Origin: Ruminococcus sp.
GTDB taxonomy: Bacteria > Bacillota > Clostridia > Oscillospirales > Ruminococcaceae
Length of the DNA: 64,000 nt
Direction of reading: 5' to 3'
Assembly (NCBI GenBank): GCA_017521805.1
Contig: JAFXDK010000025.1
Coordinates: 1-64,000 of the forward strand
The notes under the pieces are model-generated. The model was not told the DNA's origin and did no database searches. It saw only the letters and a list, made by a program, of their open reading frames with translations. Both the position numbers and the translations under genes were made by a program. Below are positions 6,051 to 14,281 of this stretch, one piece after another. Within the stretch, counting starts at the first letter, position 1; each line of letters opens with the position of its first letter.

Positions 6051-8804
6051 TTAAGCCGCCTTTAGTAATATTTTTGAAAGTGCAGTTATTTCCTCGGCGA
6101 AGTTTGCAGGCTTTCCGAATGCACGGATTGCCTTTCTCCAAAGGTCTGCATTAATTTCATTAAGTTCTGCCGCAGTGATAGCACCGTCATTGACAATATA
6201 TTCCGTTATCTGCCGCATAACTTCTATCTGATCGTCGGAGAGGTTACGCTGTGCCTGACCGCAGTAAAGATTGAACCGCTGTAAATAGCCGTTTGTAAGG
6301 CTTGTAAGCTTGCTGTTTTTCTTATATGCGTAACGTACAAGCTGAATAAGATTTGTCAGAGCCTTTGCTTTTGCTCTTGTGTCAAAATCATCTACACTTT
6401 CAGGATTCAGCGTCTTGTAGAATTTCCACAGATGTGAAGCCTTGAAATGACTGCTCTGTGACACTAATCTGTCACGAAGAACTGTGAGCATTGTCTGTGT
6501 AATCAGTATATCTTCGGAATTGTAAATGATACGGAGTGCCTCAATGCTGTCCTTGTTATCCTTTATATACTGCTCGAATTTTTCAGTATATGACTTGGCA
6601 TCCTCAAACTTAAAGCTTGCATTGATAAGAGTATCGGGATCTTCCTCAGTTGTCAGAATATATCCCTGACGAAGTTCAAGAAGTTTCTTTCTTGCAGGTA
6701 TATTGCTGATAAGCCTGTTGATAAGCTGCATACGGATAGTATTAGCATCGGAGGGGCTATTGTATGGCGGAAGCTCATTTTTTTCGAAAGCATCCACAAT
6801 TGGAGTCGCAATATCCTTTGGCAAAAATCCAAAGCTGTTGATGAAATAATCAAGATGATGACCGAAGAAACGGTTATCCTTGTAACGTCTTTGAATAATC
6901 GAGCAATAATCACTGAGCAGGGATAAATTTTCATCGCTGAGTTCATTGTGAGAAAGTCTTTCCAATAGCTGTTCCAGCGTTAAACGATGTACAACCGGAC
7001 CGGGTCCTGGGCCTGGTTTGGGTATATGCTTTTCATGTTCAGTTACGCCTATAGCATCAACGATGAAGTAGCAGTCCTTACCGTCAGCATTTGGAGTAAC
7101 CTCACGAAGTTTTTCATCGGTTATAACTCTGCATCCTCTGCCTTTCATCTGTGTGTACAGAACTTCTGAAAATACATCTTTCATAAACATAACAATTTCC
7201 AGAGGCTTTACATCTGTACCTGTAGCAACAAGGGTAACAGTTACAGCAATACGGAAATCTTTTTCATTTCTGAGGTCACGGATAAGACCATTTGAGTCAT
7301 CGGAAGAATATGTTATTTTCTGAACAAAATGCTCAGGAACTTCTCCGCCCTCAAACTCGCAGCTGAAAACCTCTTTGACTGCTTCTTCAATTTCAGTAGC
7401 ATGATTATCATTCTTGGCAAAAATCAGAGTTTTAGGAATATATTCCCATGATTTCGTGCGTTCAGGATAAAGATCGGTATATATTGAATTTTTAAATGCT
7501 TCAAGAACTTTACATATCTGCTGACGGTTAACAATAGATCTGTCAAGCAGCTTTTTTTCGTAATCCTTGTCTATGTCAACGGTATACGAAGTTTCTTTGT
7601 TAGTTCTTCTTGCTGTTTCTGTAACAGTCGTACCCTTATCAAGAGATCCGCCGTGTTCAGTAACTTCTGTAGCAATTCGATATATACGAGCCAGTACATT
7701 TACGCCGTCAGCAACGGAGCGTTCATATGTATAATTTTCTACAATATTATTGTTGAAATATGCGTATGCTTCAGGGGTTGGAGTTGCTGTAAGTCCAAGA
7801 ATATTAGCACCCTTGAAGTAATCAAGAACGGTTTTCCATTTTCCATAAATCGAACGATGACATTCATCAACTATAATAAACTGGAAATAATCAGGCGGAA
7901 TAGTGAGGTTGCCGCCAAGCTTAATAATTGTATCGTTATCTTTTTCTTCTGATTCAGCAATACGTTCATCTTCTGCATCCTCGTCATCATCGTTTAAAGC
8001 CTGTCCTGTCATAACTGCAAACAGCTTCTGTATTGTGGAAATAACAATGTCACCCTTTAGATCATCTTCACGTCTGAGTCTTTTTATATCATAAAGAGCA
8101 TTCATTTCCTTTTTGTTTTCAGTCATACTGAACTGGCTGAACTCGCTCTCTGTTTGACGTGCAAGGTTATTTCTGTCTACAAGGAAAAGTATTCGCTTGG
8201 TAGATGTATAATTAAGCAGACGATAGCTTGCAAGACAGGCGAGGAAGGTTTTGCCGCTGCCCGTAGCAAGAACTGCAAGATTCTTTTTCTGTCCACTCTT
8301 TATGGACTTTTCAAAGTTAAGTTCAGCGTTATATTGGCAATCTCTGAGGGTCTGTTTCTCCAACTTAGGCAGCGCACCGTACTCAGAAGAACGCTTAATA
8401 AGACGAAGCATTTCCTTTGGGGTGTGGAAAGAATCAATTTCTGCATATTCTTCCTCATCTGACAAAAGATTCTTAAAAAGTATCTTCTCGCCGTTGGACA
8501 TATATACAAGTGGAATAAAGCAATTTTCCCATAATCCGTACCATGAAAGAGGTGTACGGGCATAATTCTCCGCTTGTGATTCAACATCTTTTCCAAGCGG
8601 ATTATCTGCTCTCTTTGCCTCCAGAACAGCGATTGCCTTATTATCTATGAAAAACAGATAGTCGCTCTCCTTATTGCCTTGCGTAAGAGCTTCTCTGATA
8701 GCAGATGTAGTTTGTGGAACATACTCATCCCTGTCTACAATATACCAGCCAGCTTTACTGAGTTTTTCATCAATTTTAACACGAGCTTTTTCTTCTGGGA
8801 GCAT
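6051..8804 (-). CDS. hsdR: Type I restriction endonuclease subunit R
   Basis: A 917-residue intact R subunit of the EcoEI-like type. The nuclease domain carries Asp48 and the EAK of LEAK (Glu62, Lys64). The helicase motor has Walker A ATGSGKT (180-186), DECH (313-316), LTATP (338-342) and motif VI QMKGRGCR near 580. The C-terminal HsdR assembly domain is present, separated by a GPGPGPV linker. ATG 8804 has GAAAGGTGG upstream. HsdR cuts and translocates DNA only when bound to HsdM2HsdS; here hsdM is destroyed and hsdS absent, so the subunit should be idle unless it borrows partners encoded elsewhere. The gene nevertheless remains open with its own promoter. Confidence 0.92.
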   Translation of the reverse strand: MLPEEKARVKIDEKLSKAGWYIVDRDEYVPQTTSAIREALTQGNKESDYLFFIDNKAIAVLEAKRADNPLGKDVESQAENYARTPLSWYGLWENCFIPLVYMSNGEKILFKNLLSDEEEYAEIDSFHTPKEMLRLIKRSSEYGALPKLEKQTLRDCQYNAELNFEKSIKSGQKKNLAVLATGSGKTFLACLASYRLLNYTSTKRILFLVDRNNLARQTESEFSQFSMTENKKEMNALYDIKRLRREDDLKGDIVISTIQKLFAVMTGQALNDDDEDAEDERIAESEEKDNDTIIKLGGNLTIPPDYFQFIIVDECHRSIYGKWKTVLDYFKGANILGLTATPTPEAYAYFNNNIVENYTYERSVADGVNVLARIYRIATEVTEHGGSLDKGTTVTETARRTNKETSYTVDIDKDYEKKLLDRSIVNRQQICKVLEAFKNSIYTDLYPERTKSWEYIPKTLIFAKNDNHATEIEEAVKEVFSCEFEGGEVPEHFVQKITYSSDDSNGLIRDLRNEKDFRIAVTVTLVATGTDVKPLEIVMFMKDVFSEVLYTQMKGRGCRVITDEKLREVTPNADGKDCYFIVDAIGVTEHEKHIPKPGPGPGPVVHRLTLEQLLERLSHNELSDENLSLLSDYCSIIQRRYKDNRFFGHHLDYFINSFGFLPKDIATPIVDAFEKNELPPYNSPSDANTIRMQLINRLISNIPARKKLLELRQGYILTTEEDPDTLINASFKFEDAKSYTEKFEQYIKDNKDSIEALRIIYNSEDILITQTMLTVLRDRLVSQSSHFKASHLWKFYKTLNPESVDDFDTRAKAKALTNLIQLVRYAYKKNSKLTSLTNGYLQRFNLYCGQAQRNLSDDQIEVMRQITEYIVNDGAITAAELNEINADLWRKAIRAFGKPANFAEEITALSKILLKAA

Positions 8805-8841
8805 AACTAAACCACCTTTCGGGAGATACTATATTTAATTA

Positions 8842-8870
8842 ATTATAGCATATTTCTACAAAAAATACAA
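8842..8870 (-). promoter_or_regulatory. hsdR promoter
   Basis: On the minus strand, TTGTAT (8870-8865), a 17-base spacer and TATAAT (8847-8842) lie about 40 bases before the hsdR ATG. A tandem repeat begins directly upstream. Confidence 0.65.
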
Positions 8871-8874
8871 TAGC

Positions 8875-8926
8875 GGAAAAGTCGATATTTTAAAAATAAC
8901 AGGAAAAGTCGATATTTTAAAAATAA
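8875..8926. repeat. Two tandem 25-bp repeats (period 27) upstream of hsdR promoter
   Basis: Two identical 25-base units, 8875-8899 and 8902-8926, each starting GGAAAAGTCGATATTTT. They abut the -35 box of the hsdR promoter, a position typical of operators or activator sites. Two copies are too few for a CRISPR-type array. Confidence 0.6.
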
Positions 8927-8987
8927 TCTGTAAAAAAGATTGAATAGGGATTTTGATTCCGAAGACCATGTGTTAGGATCCAGATAT

Positions 8988-9002
8988 AGAGGTTCCCTAT
9001 AG
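8988..9002. repeat. Short motif AGAGGTTCCCTATAG
   Basis: Fifteen bases identical (inverted) to 60735-60749. With its left flank it forms TATAG-AGGTTCC-CTATA, the same layout as 129-145 but with different arms that still pair. Confidence 0.45.
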
Positions 9003-9023
9003 CTCAAAATTTCATTATACTTT

Positions 9024-9052
9024 AAAATCGGGGCGATTTGCCCCGATTTTTC
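9024..9052. terminator. Bidirectional hairpin terminator
   Basis: AAAATCGGGGC pairs with GCCCCGATTTT and is followed by T residues; A and T runs flank both sides. No gene obviously ends here, so it may insulate hsdR from the tRNA-like gene upstream. Confidence 0.6.
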
Positions 9053-9199
9053 CATAAATTATTGATTTTACATTTAAGATATGCTATAATAGAAATTAAT
9101 AAAACAAGATTGAAAGAAATTTGATTTTTATCAACGTCCAAGTGTAATTAAATGAAAATTACTTGCTTGAAACAGGTATGGTTATAGTTATTAACAAAT

Positions 9200-9227
9200 A
9201 AAAAAACCTGCTTCTTACGAAACAGGT
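9200..9227 (-). terminator. Terminator of the tRNA-like gene
   Basis: ACCTGTTTC and GAAGCAGGT form a stem on the minus strand, followed by a run of six or more T. It starts six bases after the end of the tRNA-like element and shows that the RNA is, or was, transcribed. Confidence 0.7.
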
Positions 9228-9232
9228 AAAAA

Positions 9233-9335
9233 ACTAACGGGCGGAATCGGACCGCCGTAATTGCACGGCTCTGTTAGCAGAAATGCCAAAGCATCTTTGC
9301 AGGTGAGCTTACGTTTTCCCACTAAACTACGTTGT
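9233..9335 (-). tRNA. tRNA-like gene, aberrant or degenerate (possible GCA anticodon)
   Basis: On the minus strand a tRNA D arm (GTTT-AGTGGGA-AAAC) and T arm (GGCGG-TCCGATT-CCGCC) are clear. The acceptor ends ACAACG and CGTTaGT pair with one bulged A. No CCA is encoded. The 55 bases between D and T arms are far too long for an ordinary anticodon arm plus variable loop and give no 5-bp stem with 7-base loop. CTGCAAA could carry a GCA (Cys) anticodon, but its flanks do not pair well. Alternative hairpins CAAAG/CTTTG and GCCGT/ACGGC exist. It is either a decayed tRNA in the island or an unusual tRNA with extra structure. A proper terminator follows it. Confidence 0.4.
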
Positions 9336-9420
9336 TTTTTATGTGATACCTCGTTTCATGAACTCGGTTTCACAGGTATATTTTATCACAAATAGAATGA
9401 ATTGTCAAGGGAGAATTATT

Positions 9421-10782
9421 ATGAAAATGACACTTGAAGAAGCTGAAAAGGAATATTCGTTCAAACAAAAGCATGGAAAGATACATATAAAGAAATATAA
9501 AGGTGAGGGCGGAAAAGTAATTATTCCGCAGTATATTGATGAAATGCCTGTAACAAAGATTGAAGCCTGGGCATTTTCAAGTGCTGATGTTACTGAAATT
9601 GTAATCTCAGATACTATAAAATTCATAGGTAATTCTGCGTTTATATACTGCAAATTGCTAAAGAAAGTCACTTTCTGTGCAAGAACATATATTGAGAGTG
9701 GTGCGTTTTTACTTTCCGGACTTGAAGAAATATCAGGTCTTGAATATATAAAAGGTAATTCTCTTGATATATCTTCTTTTACGAATACTCCGTTTTTCGA
9801 GAAAAATGACACATTCATTATTGGCGACAAGTTACTGTGGTGTCGTATAAAATCGGAGGTTTATGTTGTTCCACCGTACATAAAAACGATTGGTTATCTT
9901 GCGTTTCGTCATTCTAAAATCAAAGAAGTTGTTCTGCCGGATGGATTGATTGAAATAAGAAATCTTGCTTTTTTTGATTCGGAGTTAGAAAGGATAAACA
10001 TTCCCGATACTGTAAAAAAAGTCGGTGGTGGGGCTTTTTCATGCTGCTCCTTAAAAGAAATAAGGCTTCCAAAGGATTTTGGAAAAAATGACGGTTGGAG
10101 TAGCTATCTTGGGTTAACAATACCTGTTATCAATGATACGCAGGTTATTGTTGATAACGCTGATGATGTTTTGATATACAAAGATGTCAGCTGCATATCC
10201 TGCCATAGTACTGCTTATTATGGAATTTATCATAGAGAAAAACAGATTTTCCCTCAACGTTTGGAATATTTAAAAAATGCAGAACTGCTTTCAAATGCAT
10301 TTGTTAATGTATTCAAAAACGATACATTCAAAATAGGAAATGAAAAGAAAGTCTTTGGATATAATCTGATATTTATTTCGCAGTATAAAGACGGCAGAAG
10401 AAGATTTCGATTTATTTTTGACTTGGAAGATAACTATGCCGAAGTGCTTATGTATTTCCCTATGATGCCTTTCAGAAACGGTAAAAATCCGCATCCGGAG
10501 CTTATTGATTTTTATAATGACTGCCTTGTAAATGATTGTGAAGGTAGATTCTTTGATTTTGATAAGTATGACGGTTACATTCTTGAGCAGGAAATACCAT
10601 TCAGAATAAAAGCAGAAATAGCATATAAACGATGTACAAGCAATTACAGACTTTCTGAATCTGCGGTTACAGGATACAGGAACTATTTTCAATATCACAT
10701 AAGAAAGCTTGAACGATTATTGCAAAAGCAAGAATATGGCAAGATAAAAGAATTTTTTGATACATTCCTTTCCGACAAATAA
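9421..10782 (+). CDS. Intracellular leucine-rich-repeat (LRR_5/BspA-like) protein
   Basis: ATG 9421 follows AAGGGAG (9407-9413), giving 453 residues; a GTG at 9343 in the same frame lies inside the tRNA-like flank and is rejected. Residues about 30-230 are BspA-type repeats (consensus VTKIEAWAF, IKFIGNSAF, IRNLAFFDSELERINIP, VKKVGGGAF). The rest (about 230-453) is not recognised. There is no signal peptide, unlike secreted BspA proteins, so it is probably cytosolic and protein-binding. It heads a two-gene set with the following hypothetical. LRR_5 proteins of this kind are common accessory genes in Ruminococcus; function unknown. Confidence 0.7.
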   Translation: MKMTLEEAEKEYSFKQKHGKIHIKKYKGEGGKVIIPQYIDEMPVTKIEAWAFSSADVTEIVISDTIKFIGNSAFIYCKLLKKVTFCARTYIESGAFLLSGLEEISGLEYIKGNSLDISSFTNTPFFEKNDTFIIGDKLLWCRIKSEVYVVPPYIKTIGYLAFRHSKIKEVVLPDGLIEIRNLAFFDSELERINIPDTVKKVGGGAFSCCSLKEIRLPKDFGKNDGWSSYLGLTIPVINDTQVIVDNADDVLIYKDVSCISCHSTAYYGIYHREKQIFPQRLEYLKNAELLSNAFVNVFKNDTFKIGNEKKVFGYNLIFISQYKDGRRRFRFIFDLEDNYAEVLMYFPMMPFRNGKNPHPELIDFYNDCLVNDCEGRFFDFDKYDGYILEQEIPFRIKAEIAYKRCTSNYRLSESAVTGYRNYFQYHIRKLERLLQKQEYGKIKEFFDTFLSDK

Positions 10783-10812
10783 ATTACTATAGAAAAGAGG
10801 AGTATTGATCTT

Positions 10813-11352
10813 ATGAAAGAACAGCTTAAAGAAGCAATAATGCAAACAATTGCATCGTGGGATGAGGCAGATATATATGTAGTTTCTCTGTATGTTTATG
10901 ATGATAATGATGATCCCTGCCGTCCTACTGTTACAGTTGGATATAACACGGAATCATATTTAAATGAACAAATTGAATATGCTTCTGATGAGGAAGAAGC
11001 ACGCTGGAACTATGCGTTTTGGTTACAGAATGAAGAATTTGCGTTTGGTAAAGATGATACAGCAGATATTGTACGCCAATGGATAATTGACAGCGGCTTT
11101 GCCTATTGTCAGGCATGCGATACGACGCCTGTAGAATATGAGTCGGAAATAACAAAAGCATTTGTAGAATTGCTTGTTGTAATTGTAAGAGAACTTCATA
11201 ATTCTGGTTTTATCAAAGAAACATTTGGGCGTGAAATACCTGTACTTATACACGAACTGGAATATTATTATGAGATAGGCGAGCAGAATATACGAGCCAA
11301 TGGCGTTGAACTTGCCGGAGAATTTGCAGGATTCTGCGGATATATTAATTAA
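10813..11352 (+). CDS. Hypothetical acidic protein, 179 aa
   Basis: A soluble, strongly acidic 179-residue protein with AGAGGAG upstream and ATG 10813, 30 bases after the LRR gene and so likely co-transcribed. The central pattern EEEARWNYAFWLQNE followed by a long helical C-terminal half recalls the small DUF-type proteins carried near polymorphic-toxin and LRR loci, but I cannot name the family. It has no export signal. Role unknown; it could be an immunity- or partner-type protein for the LRR product. Confidence 0.6.
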   Translation: MKEQLKEAIMQTIASWDEADIYVVSLYVYDDNDDPCRPTVTVGYNTESYLNEQIEYASDEEEARWNYAFWLQNEEFAFGKDDTADIVRQWIIDSGFAYCQACDTTPVEYESEITKAFVELLVVIVRELHNSGFIKETFGREIPVLIHELEYYYEIGEQNIRANGVELAGEFAGFCGYIN

Positions 11353-11377
11353 AAAGCATTTACGGAGGAAAATAAAA

Positions 11378-11752
11378 ATGACCGCAATTGAAAACATGCT
11401 TACAAGAAGAAGCGTAAGAGCATATAAGTCGGATATGGTACCAAAGGAGATTATCGAGAAGATAGCCGAGGCAGGCACTTATGCCGCAACAGGAATGAAC
11501 AGACAGTCACCTATAATTATAGCTGTCACAAACAAGAAGCTTCGTGACAGACTTTCTGCAATGAATGCGAAAATAATGGGAACTGATACAGATCCTTATT
11601 ATGGTGCTCCGGTTGTGCTTATAGTTCTTGCAGACAAATCTATGCCTACATATCTCTATGACGGCAGCCTTGTTATGGGTAATCTTATGCTTGCTGCTCA
11701 CGCTGGCAGTGTGGGGGTCAGGGGTTCGAATCCCCTATGCTTCACCATGTAA
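11378..11752 (+). pseudogene. Nitroreductase family, truncated by a tRNA-fragment junction
   Basis: ATG 11378 with ACGGAGGA upstream starts a normal nitroreductase (RRSVRAYKSDMVPKEIIEKI, FMN-binding N-terminus; DGSLVMGNLMLAAHA). At about residue 109 homology stops abruptly. The frame then runs through the 3' end of a tRNA gene and terminates at 11750-11752. The lost half contains the conserved C-terminal flavin and substrate-binding helices, so the product cannot be functional. The junction looks like a site-specific recombination scar rather than gradual decay, since the upstream part is undamaged. Confidence 0.85.
11711..11747 (+). other. 3' tRNA fragment with CCA: probable attachment-site scar
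   Basis: The bases contain a full T arm (AGGGG-TTCGAAT-CCCCT), the 3' acceptor strand ATGCTTC, discriminator A and encoded CCA ending at 11747. The 5' two-thirds of the tRNA are absent; truncated nitroreductase sequence stands in their place. Integrases of phages and conjugative elements commonly recombine within the 3' end of tRNA genes and leave exactly such a fragment. It probably marks one boundary of the island that lies to its left. I cannot assign the amino acid without the anticodon. Confidence 0.7.
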
Positions 11753-11803
11753 TAAAAAATGTCTAAGTTATGACGGCGATTATTTATTGAAAGGAGTAAC
11801 AGC

Positions 11804-12679
11804 ATGGCAGTAAATTACGGAACTAAATACAATATCGGAAAAGGAAAAATCAACGTATATACAGAGGGAACAGGGGATTATACAATAGTATTTCTATCTG
11901 GCGCAGGTGTGACTTCTCCTGTACTTGAATACAGAACGTTGTACCGTCGCTTATCAGACGAATATAGAATAGCCGTTGTGGAAAAAGCAGGCTATGGTAT
12001 GAGTGAAAGCACAGATACTGAGCGTACTGTTGAAAATATGGTCAGCGAGAGCCGTCAGGCTTTAAAGTTTGCAGGAATTAATCCGCCTTATATCCTTGCA
12101 CCACATTCCTATTCAGGATTTGAGGCAATATATTGGGCAAATATATATCCCGACGAGATTAAGGCTGTATTGAGCATAGATATGGGGCTTCCCGACACAG
12201 CAGCTGAAATGGGCAAGGTTATGACTCCCGATAAATTCAAGGCAATGGCTGAGCGAAACAAAAAGCTGTTTGCTAAAATCCAGAAGCGTGGGTTGCTTGC
12301 AAAGCTTGCTAAAAAAATTACTGTAGATACTACAGGTATGATTTCTTCAAATCACCTTAAGGATGAAGAAAAAAAGCTTTATGAGGATTTATTTTATAAA
12401 AATCTCACTAATAAAGAGATTTTTGAGGAAAATATGCATCTGGTATCAAACGGAGAAAAGGCTGGTGCAACAGGCAAGCTGAAAGTACCTGCGTATTTTT
12501 ACATAAGCGATATGAAAGTTCCGATGAAGCAGGGAACATGGAAAGAATATGCCATAAAATATGCCGAGGAAATTGGTGCGGAGTACACTATTACCGATAA
12601 AGGACACAATATGTACTCGAAAATTCCCGATGAAATGGCGGAAAAGTTTAAAAACTTTCTCAAAAAACATAATATTTAA
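11804..12679 (+). CDS. Alpha/beta hydrolase
   Basis: A 291-residue cytoplasmic hydrolase with GAAAGGAG upstream. The nucleophile elbow is PHSYSG (Ser102; usual form GHSxGG), the oxyanion segment LSGAG lies at 32-36, and the catalytic His is in DKGHNMY near 266. The family includes esterases, lactonases and haloperoxidase-like enzymes, so the substrate cannot be named. The lid region (about 140-200) is rich in Lys. It lies just beyond the island boundary and ends at a bidirectional terminator shared with the convergent GH5 gene. Confidence 0.85.
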   Translation: MAVNYGTKYNIGKGKINVYTEGTGDYTIVFLSGAGVTSPVLEYRTLYRRLSDEYRIAVVEKAGYGMSESTDTERTVENMVSESRQALKFAGINPPYILAPHSYSGFEAIYWANIYPDEIKAVLSIDMGLPDTAAEMGKVMTPDKFKAMAERNKKLFAKIQKRGLLAKLAKKITVDTTGMISSNHLKDEEKKLYEDLFYKNLTNKEIFEENMHLVSNGEKAGATGKLKVPAYFYISDMKVPMKQGTWKEYAIKYAEEIGAEYTITDKGHNMYSKIPDEMAEKFKNFLKKHNI

Positions 12680-12686
12680 AACAAAA

Positions 12687-12725
12687 ACTGCACAGAGCAT
12701 TATTGCCCTGTGCAGTAATTTTTTA
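12687..12725. terminator. Bidirectional terminator (hydrolase / GH5)
   Basis: CTGCACAG pairs with CTGTGCAG, with an inner GC-TTATT-GC loop, flanked by A and T runs. It separates two convergent genes. Confidence 0.75.
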
Positions 12726-14102
12726 TCTTGACGAAACCTTTACAAGCTGATATTTTGCAAGGCAGAGGTCGTATACGTCTATAATCTCATCCTTGCAGAA
12801 ATCTGCAGCTTTCCAGTTTGCAATGGATTTTTCCTCGCCGAGCAGCCAGCTGTTGAGTATAACGACATCAGCAACGCTAAATTCACCGTCATCATTTACA
12901 TCGCCCATAACTGTATTTTCAACAGGGGGCTCGGGTTCTTTGTTTGAGATGTCGCAAATTTCATTGAAAAGCTTTTTCAGCTCCTGATCCTCCATTTGGC
13001 AAGTATTACGATTATAATGTCCGCCGGGTGTTGACCAAAGTACAGGACACATTTCTCTTTCGTATGCAGCTTTGCACACGGAACTGAGAAACAGGCGTGC
13101 TGAATCGGGGTCTTTATTAACAGTAGGACAGCCGTATTCACCGATTATTACGGGAATACCCTTGTCGATGTAGTTGGTTTTCATCATATCCATATTGTAG
13201 TACAATTCGTTGAAGTCAGCATCTGTACCCCATGTAGAAACAGCCTTGCCCCAGTCAGCGTCCTCTTCAAGAATAGCAAAGCCGGCGGGAGTATAATAAT
13301 GAACTGAAACTGCCATGCGATTTGCAGGATCGGAAGGCATTTTGAAAAGTGGATCGCATGTTCTGTCAATTCCTGTATTATAGCCTGAAATAAGAAGGTG
13401 ACGTTCAGGATTGTTACCGCCTGAATTACGTATAATATCCACAAATTTCTGGTTTATTTCATTTACAAGGGTATAGGATTCAGCCTTGCCCTCAGTGCCG
13501 CCCCATGGATTCCAGAGGCTTTCCCAGCCGAGTTCCTCATTCTGTGATTCAAACATAAGGTGATCGTCATAATCCTTGAAGCTGTCAGCAATCTGTGTCC
13601 ACATTGTTTCATAACGCTTCATACATTCTTCTTTATTTTCAGGGAATGTATTTACCCAGCCGTTATCCCAGTGAATATTAATAATACAGTACATATCCGC
13701 ATCAATTACCCAGTCAACAATTTCGTGAACACGGTCATCATATGCTTCGCTTATCTTATAATTTTCCCCCATAATATTAGACCATGCTACAGGAACTCTG
13801 ACAACTCCAAAGCCTTCGTCAGCCATACCCTGTATCATTTCCTGAGTAATAACGGGGCTGCCCCATGCAGTCTCATATTCAGAGGGAGTAAGAATACCGT
13901 CTCCCCACTGCTGAACGACGTCAGCTATCCAATCGCCGCAGGATTCAAGAGTATTACCCAGATTGATACCGATGCCCATTTCTTTGACAAGTTCCATTGT
14001 GGATATGTCTCTCATTCCGCTGTTTCCCTCTGCGGAAGCTGTGAAAGGTACTGCCACCGCGAGCATAACAGTACTTAATGCAATTGACAAAATTTTCTTC
14101 AT
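12723..14102 (-). CDS. Secreted GH5 glycoside hydrolase with type I dockerin
   Basis: The 459-residue product has a signal peptide (MKKILSIALSTVMLAVAVPF, cleavage after TASA), a GH5 TIM barrel (about 30-385) and a C-terminal dockerin (about 398-456). GH5 residues are visible: acid/base Glu189 in ESQNEE and nucleophile Glu322 in IIGEYG, plus VRVPVAW and INIHWDNGW. The dockerin has two calcium loops, GDVNDDGEFSVAD with a good DxNxDG pattern, and a weaker second loop CKDEIIDVYD. Most GH5 enzymes of this type are endo-beta-1,4-glucanases or mannanases; the subfamily is not determinable here. The dockerin means it docks on a cohesin scaffold, so the organism probably builds a cellulosome or a simpler cohesin-dockerin complex. 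Confidence 0.93.
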   Translation of the reverse strand: MKKILSIALSTVMLAVAVPFTASAEGNSGMRDISTMELVKEMGIGINLGNTLESCGDWIADVVQQWGDGILTPSEYETAWGSPVITQEMIQGMADEGFGVVRVPVAWSNIMGENYKISEAYDDRVHEIVDWVIDADMYCIINIHWDNGWVNTFPENKEECMKRYETMWTQIADSFKDYDDHLMFESQNEELGWESLWNPWGGTEGKAESYTLVNEINQKFVDIIRNSGGNNPERHLLISGYNTGIDRTCDPLFKMPSDPANRMAVSVHYYTPAGFAILEEDADWGKAVSTWGTDADFNELYYNMDMMKTNYIDKGIPVIIGEYGCPTVNKDPDSARLFLSSVCKAAYEREMCPVLWSTPGGHYNRNTCQMEDQELKKLFNEICDISNKEPEPPVENTVMGDVNDDGEFSVADVVILNSWLLGEEKSIANWKAADFCKDEIIDVYDLCLAKYQLVKVSSR

Positions 14103-14189
14103 AATAAATCATTCCTTTTTTTAATGCTAATTCCTAAAATGCTGATAGATAACGATAACATACGGAATATTATTGTTCAAGGGTTTAGT

Positions 14190-14281
14190 ATTAAAGCAAC
14201 ACCGCACAAAGCCTGTGCGAAATATGCGAGCAGATTTCGTGAAAAGTCGTCAGACAGGCTTTGTGCGGTGTTTCCTTTAAT
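14190..14281. repeat. Palindromic 92-bp repeat element
   Basis: AACACCGCACAAAGCCTG (14198-14215) and its exact complement (14255-14272) form an 18-bp stem that extends outward through ATTAAAG/CTTTAAT with two mismatches. Inside lies a second hairpin CGAAAT/ATTTCG. The element sits between the divergent GH5 and symporter genes. Size, terminal TTTAAT-type ends and structure resemble a REP/MITE-like dispersed palindrome; only one copy is present in this window. Confidence 0.65.

Noticed and set aside
6987..8596. Plus-strand and alternative minus-strand frames across hsdR
   Set aside because: They are shadows of the intact hsdR gene, without ribosome sites or recognisable domains.
8875..8926. 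Possible CRISPR array
   Set aside because: Only two units, with a 2-base gap and no spacers; no cas genes in the window.
8843..9055. Minus-strand reading frame of 70 codons upstream of hsdR
   Set aside because: It is built from the tandem repeat (FLKYRLFLLFLKYRLF), overlaps the hsdR promoter and a terminator, and has no ribosome site.
9343..9420. GTG 9343 as the start of the LRR gene
   Set aside because: It has no ribosome site and lies in the flank of the tRNA-like gene; ATG 9421 has AAGGGAG at proper distance.
1..11752. Prophage or complete integrative element
   Set aside because: No integrase, portal, capsid, relaxase or replication gene is visible; only an attachment-like scar and defence genes support an island.
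11628..11813. Second plus-strand frame across the tRNA fragment and into the hydrolase start
   Set aside because: It has no ribosome site and only spans the junction by chance.
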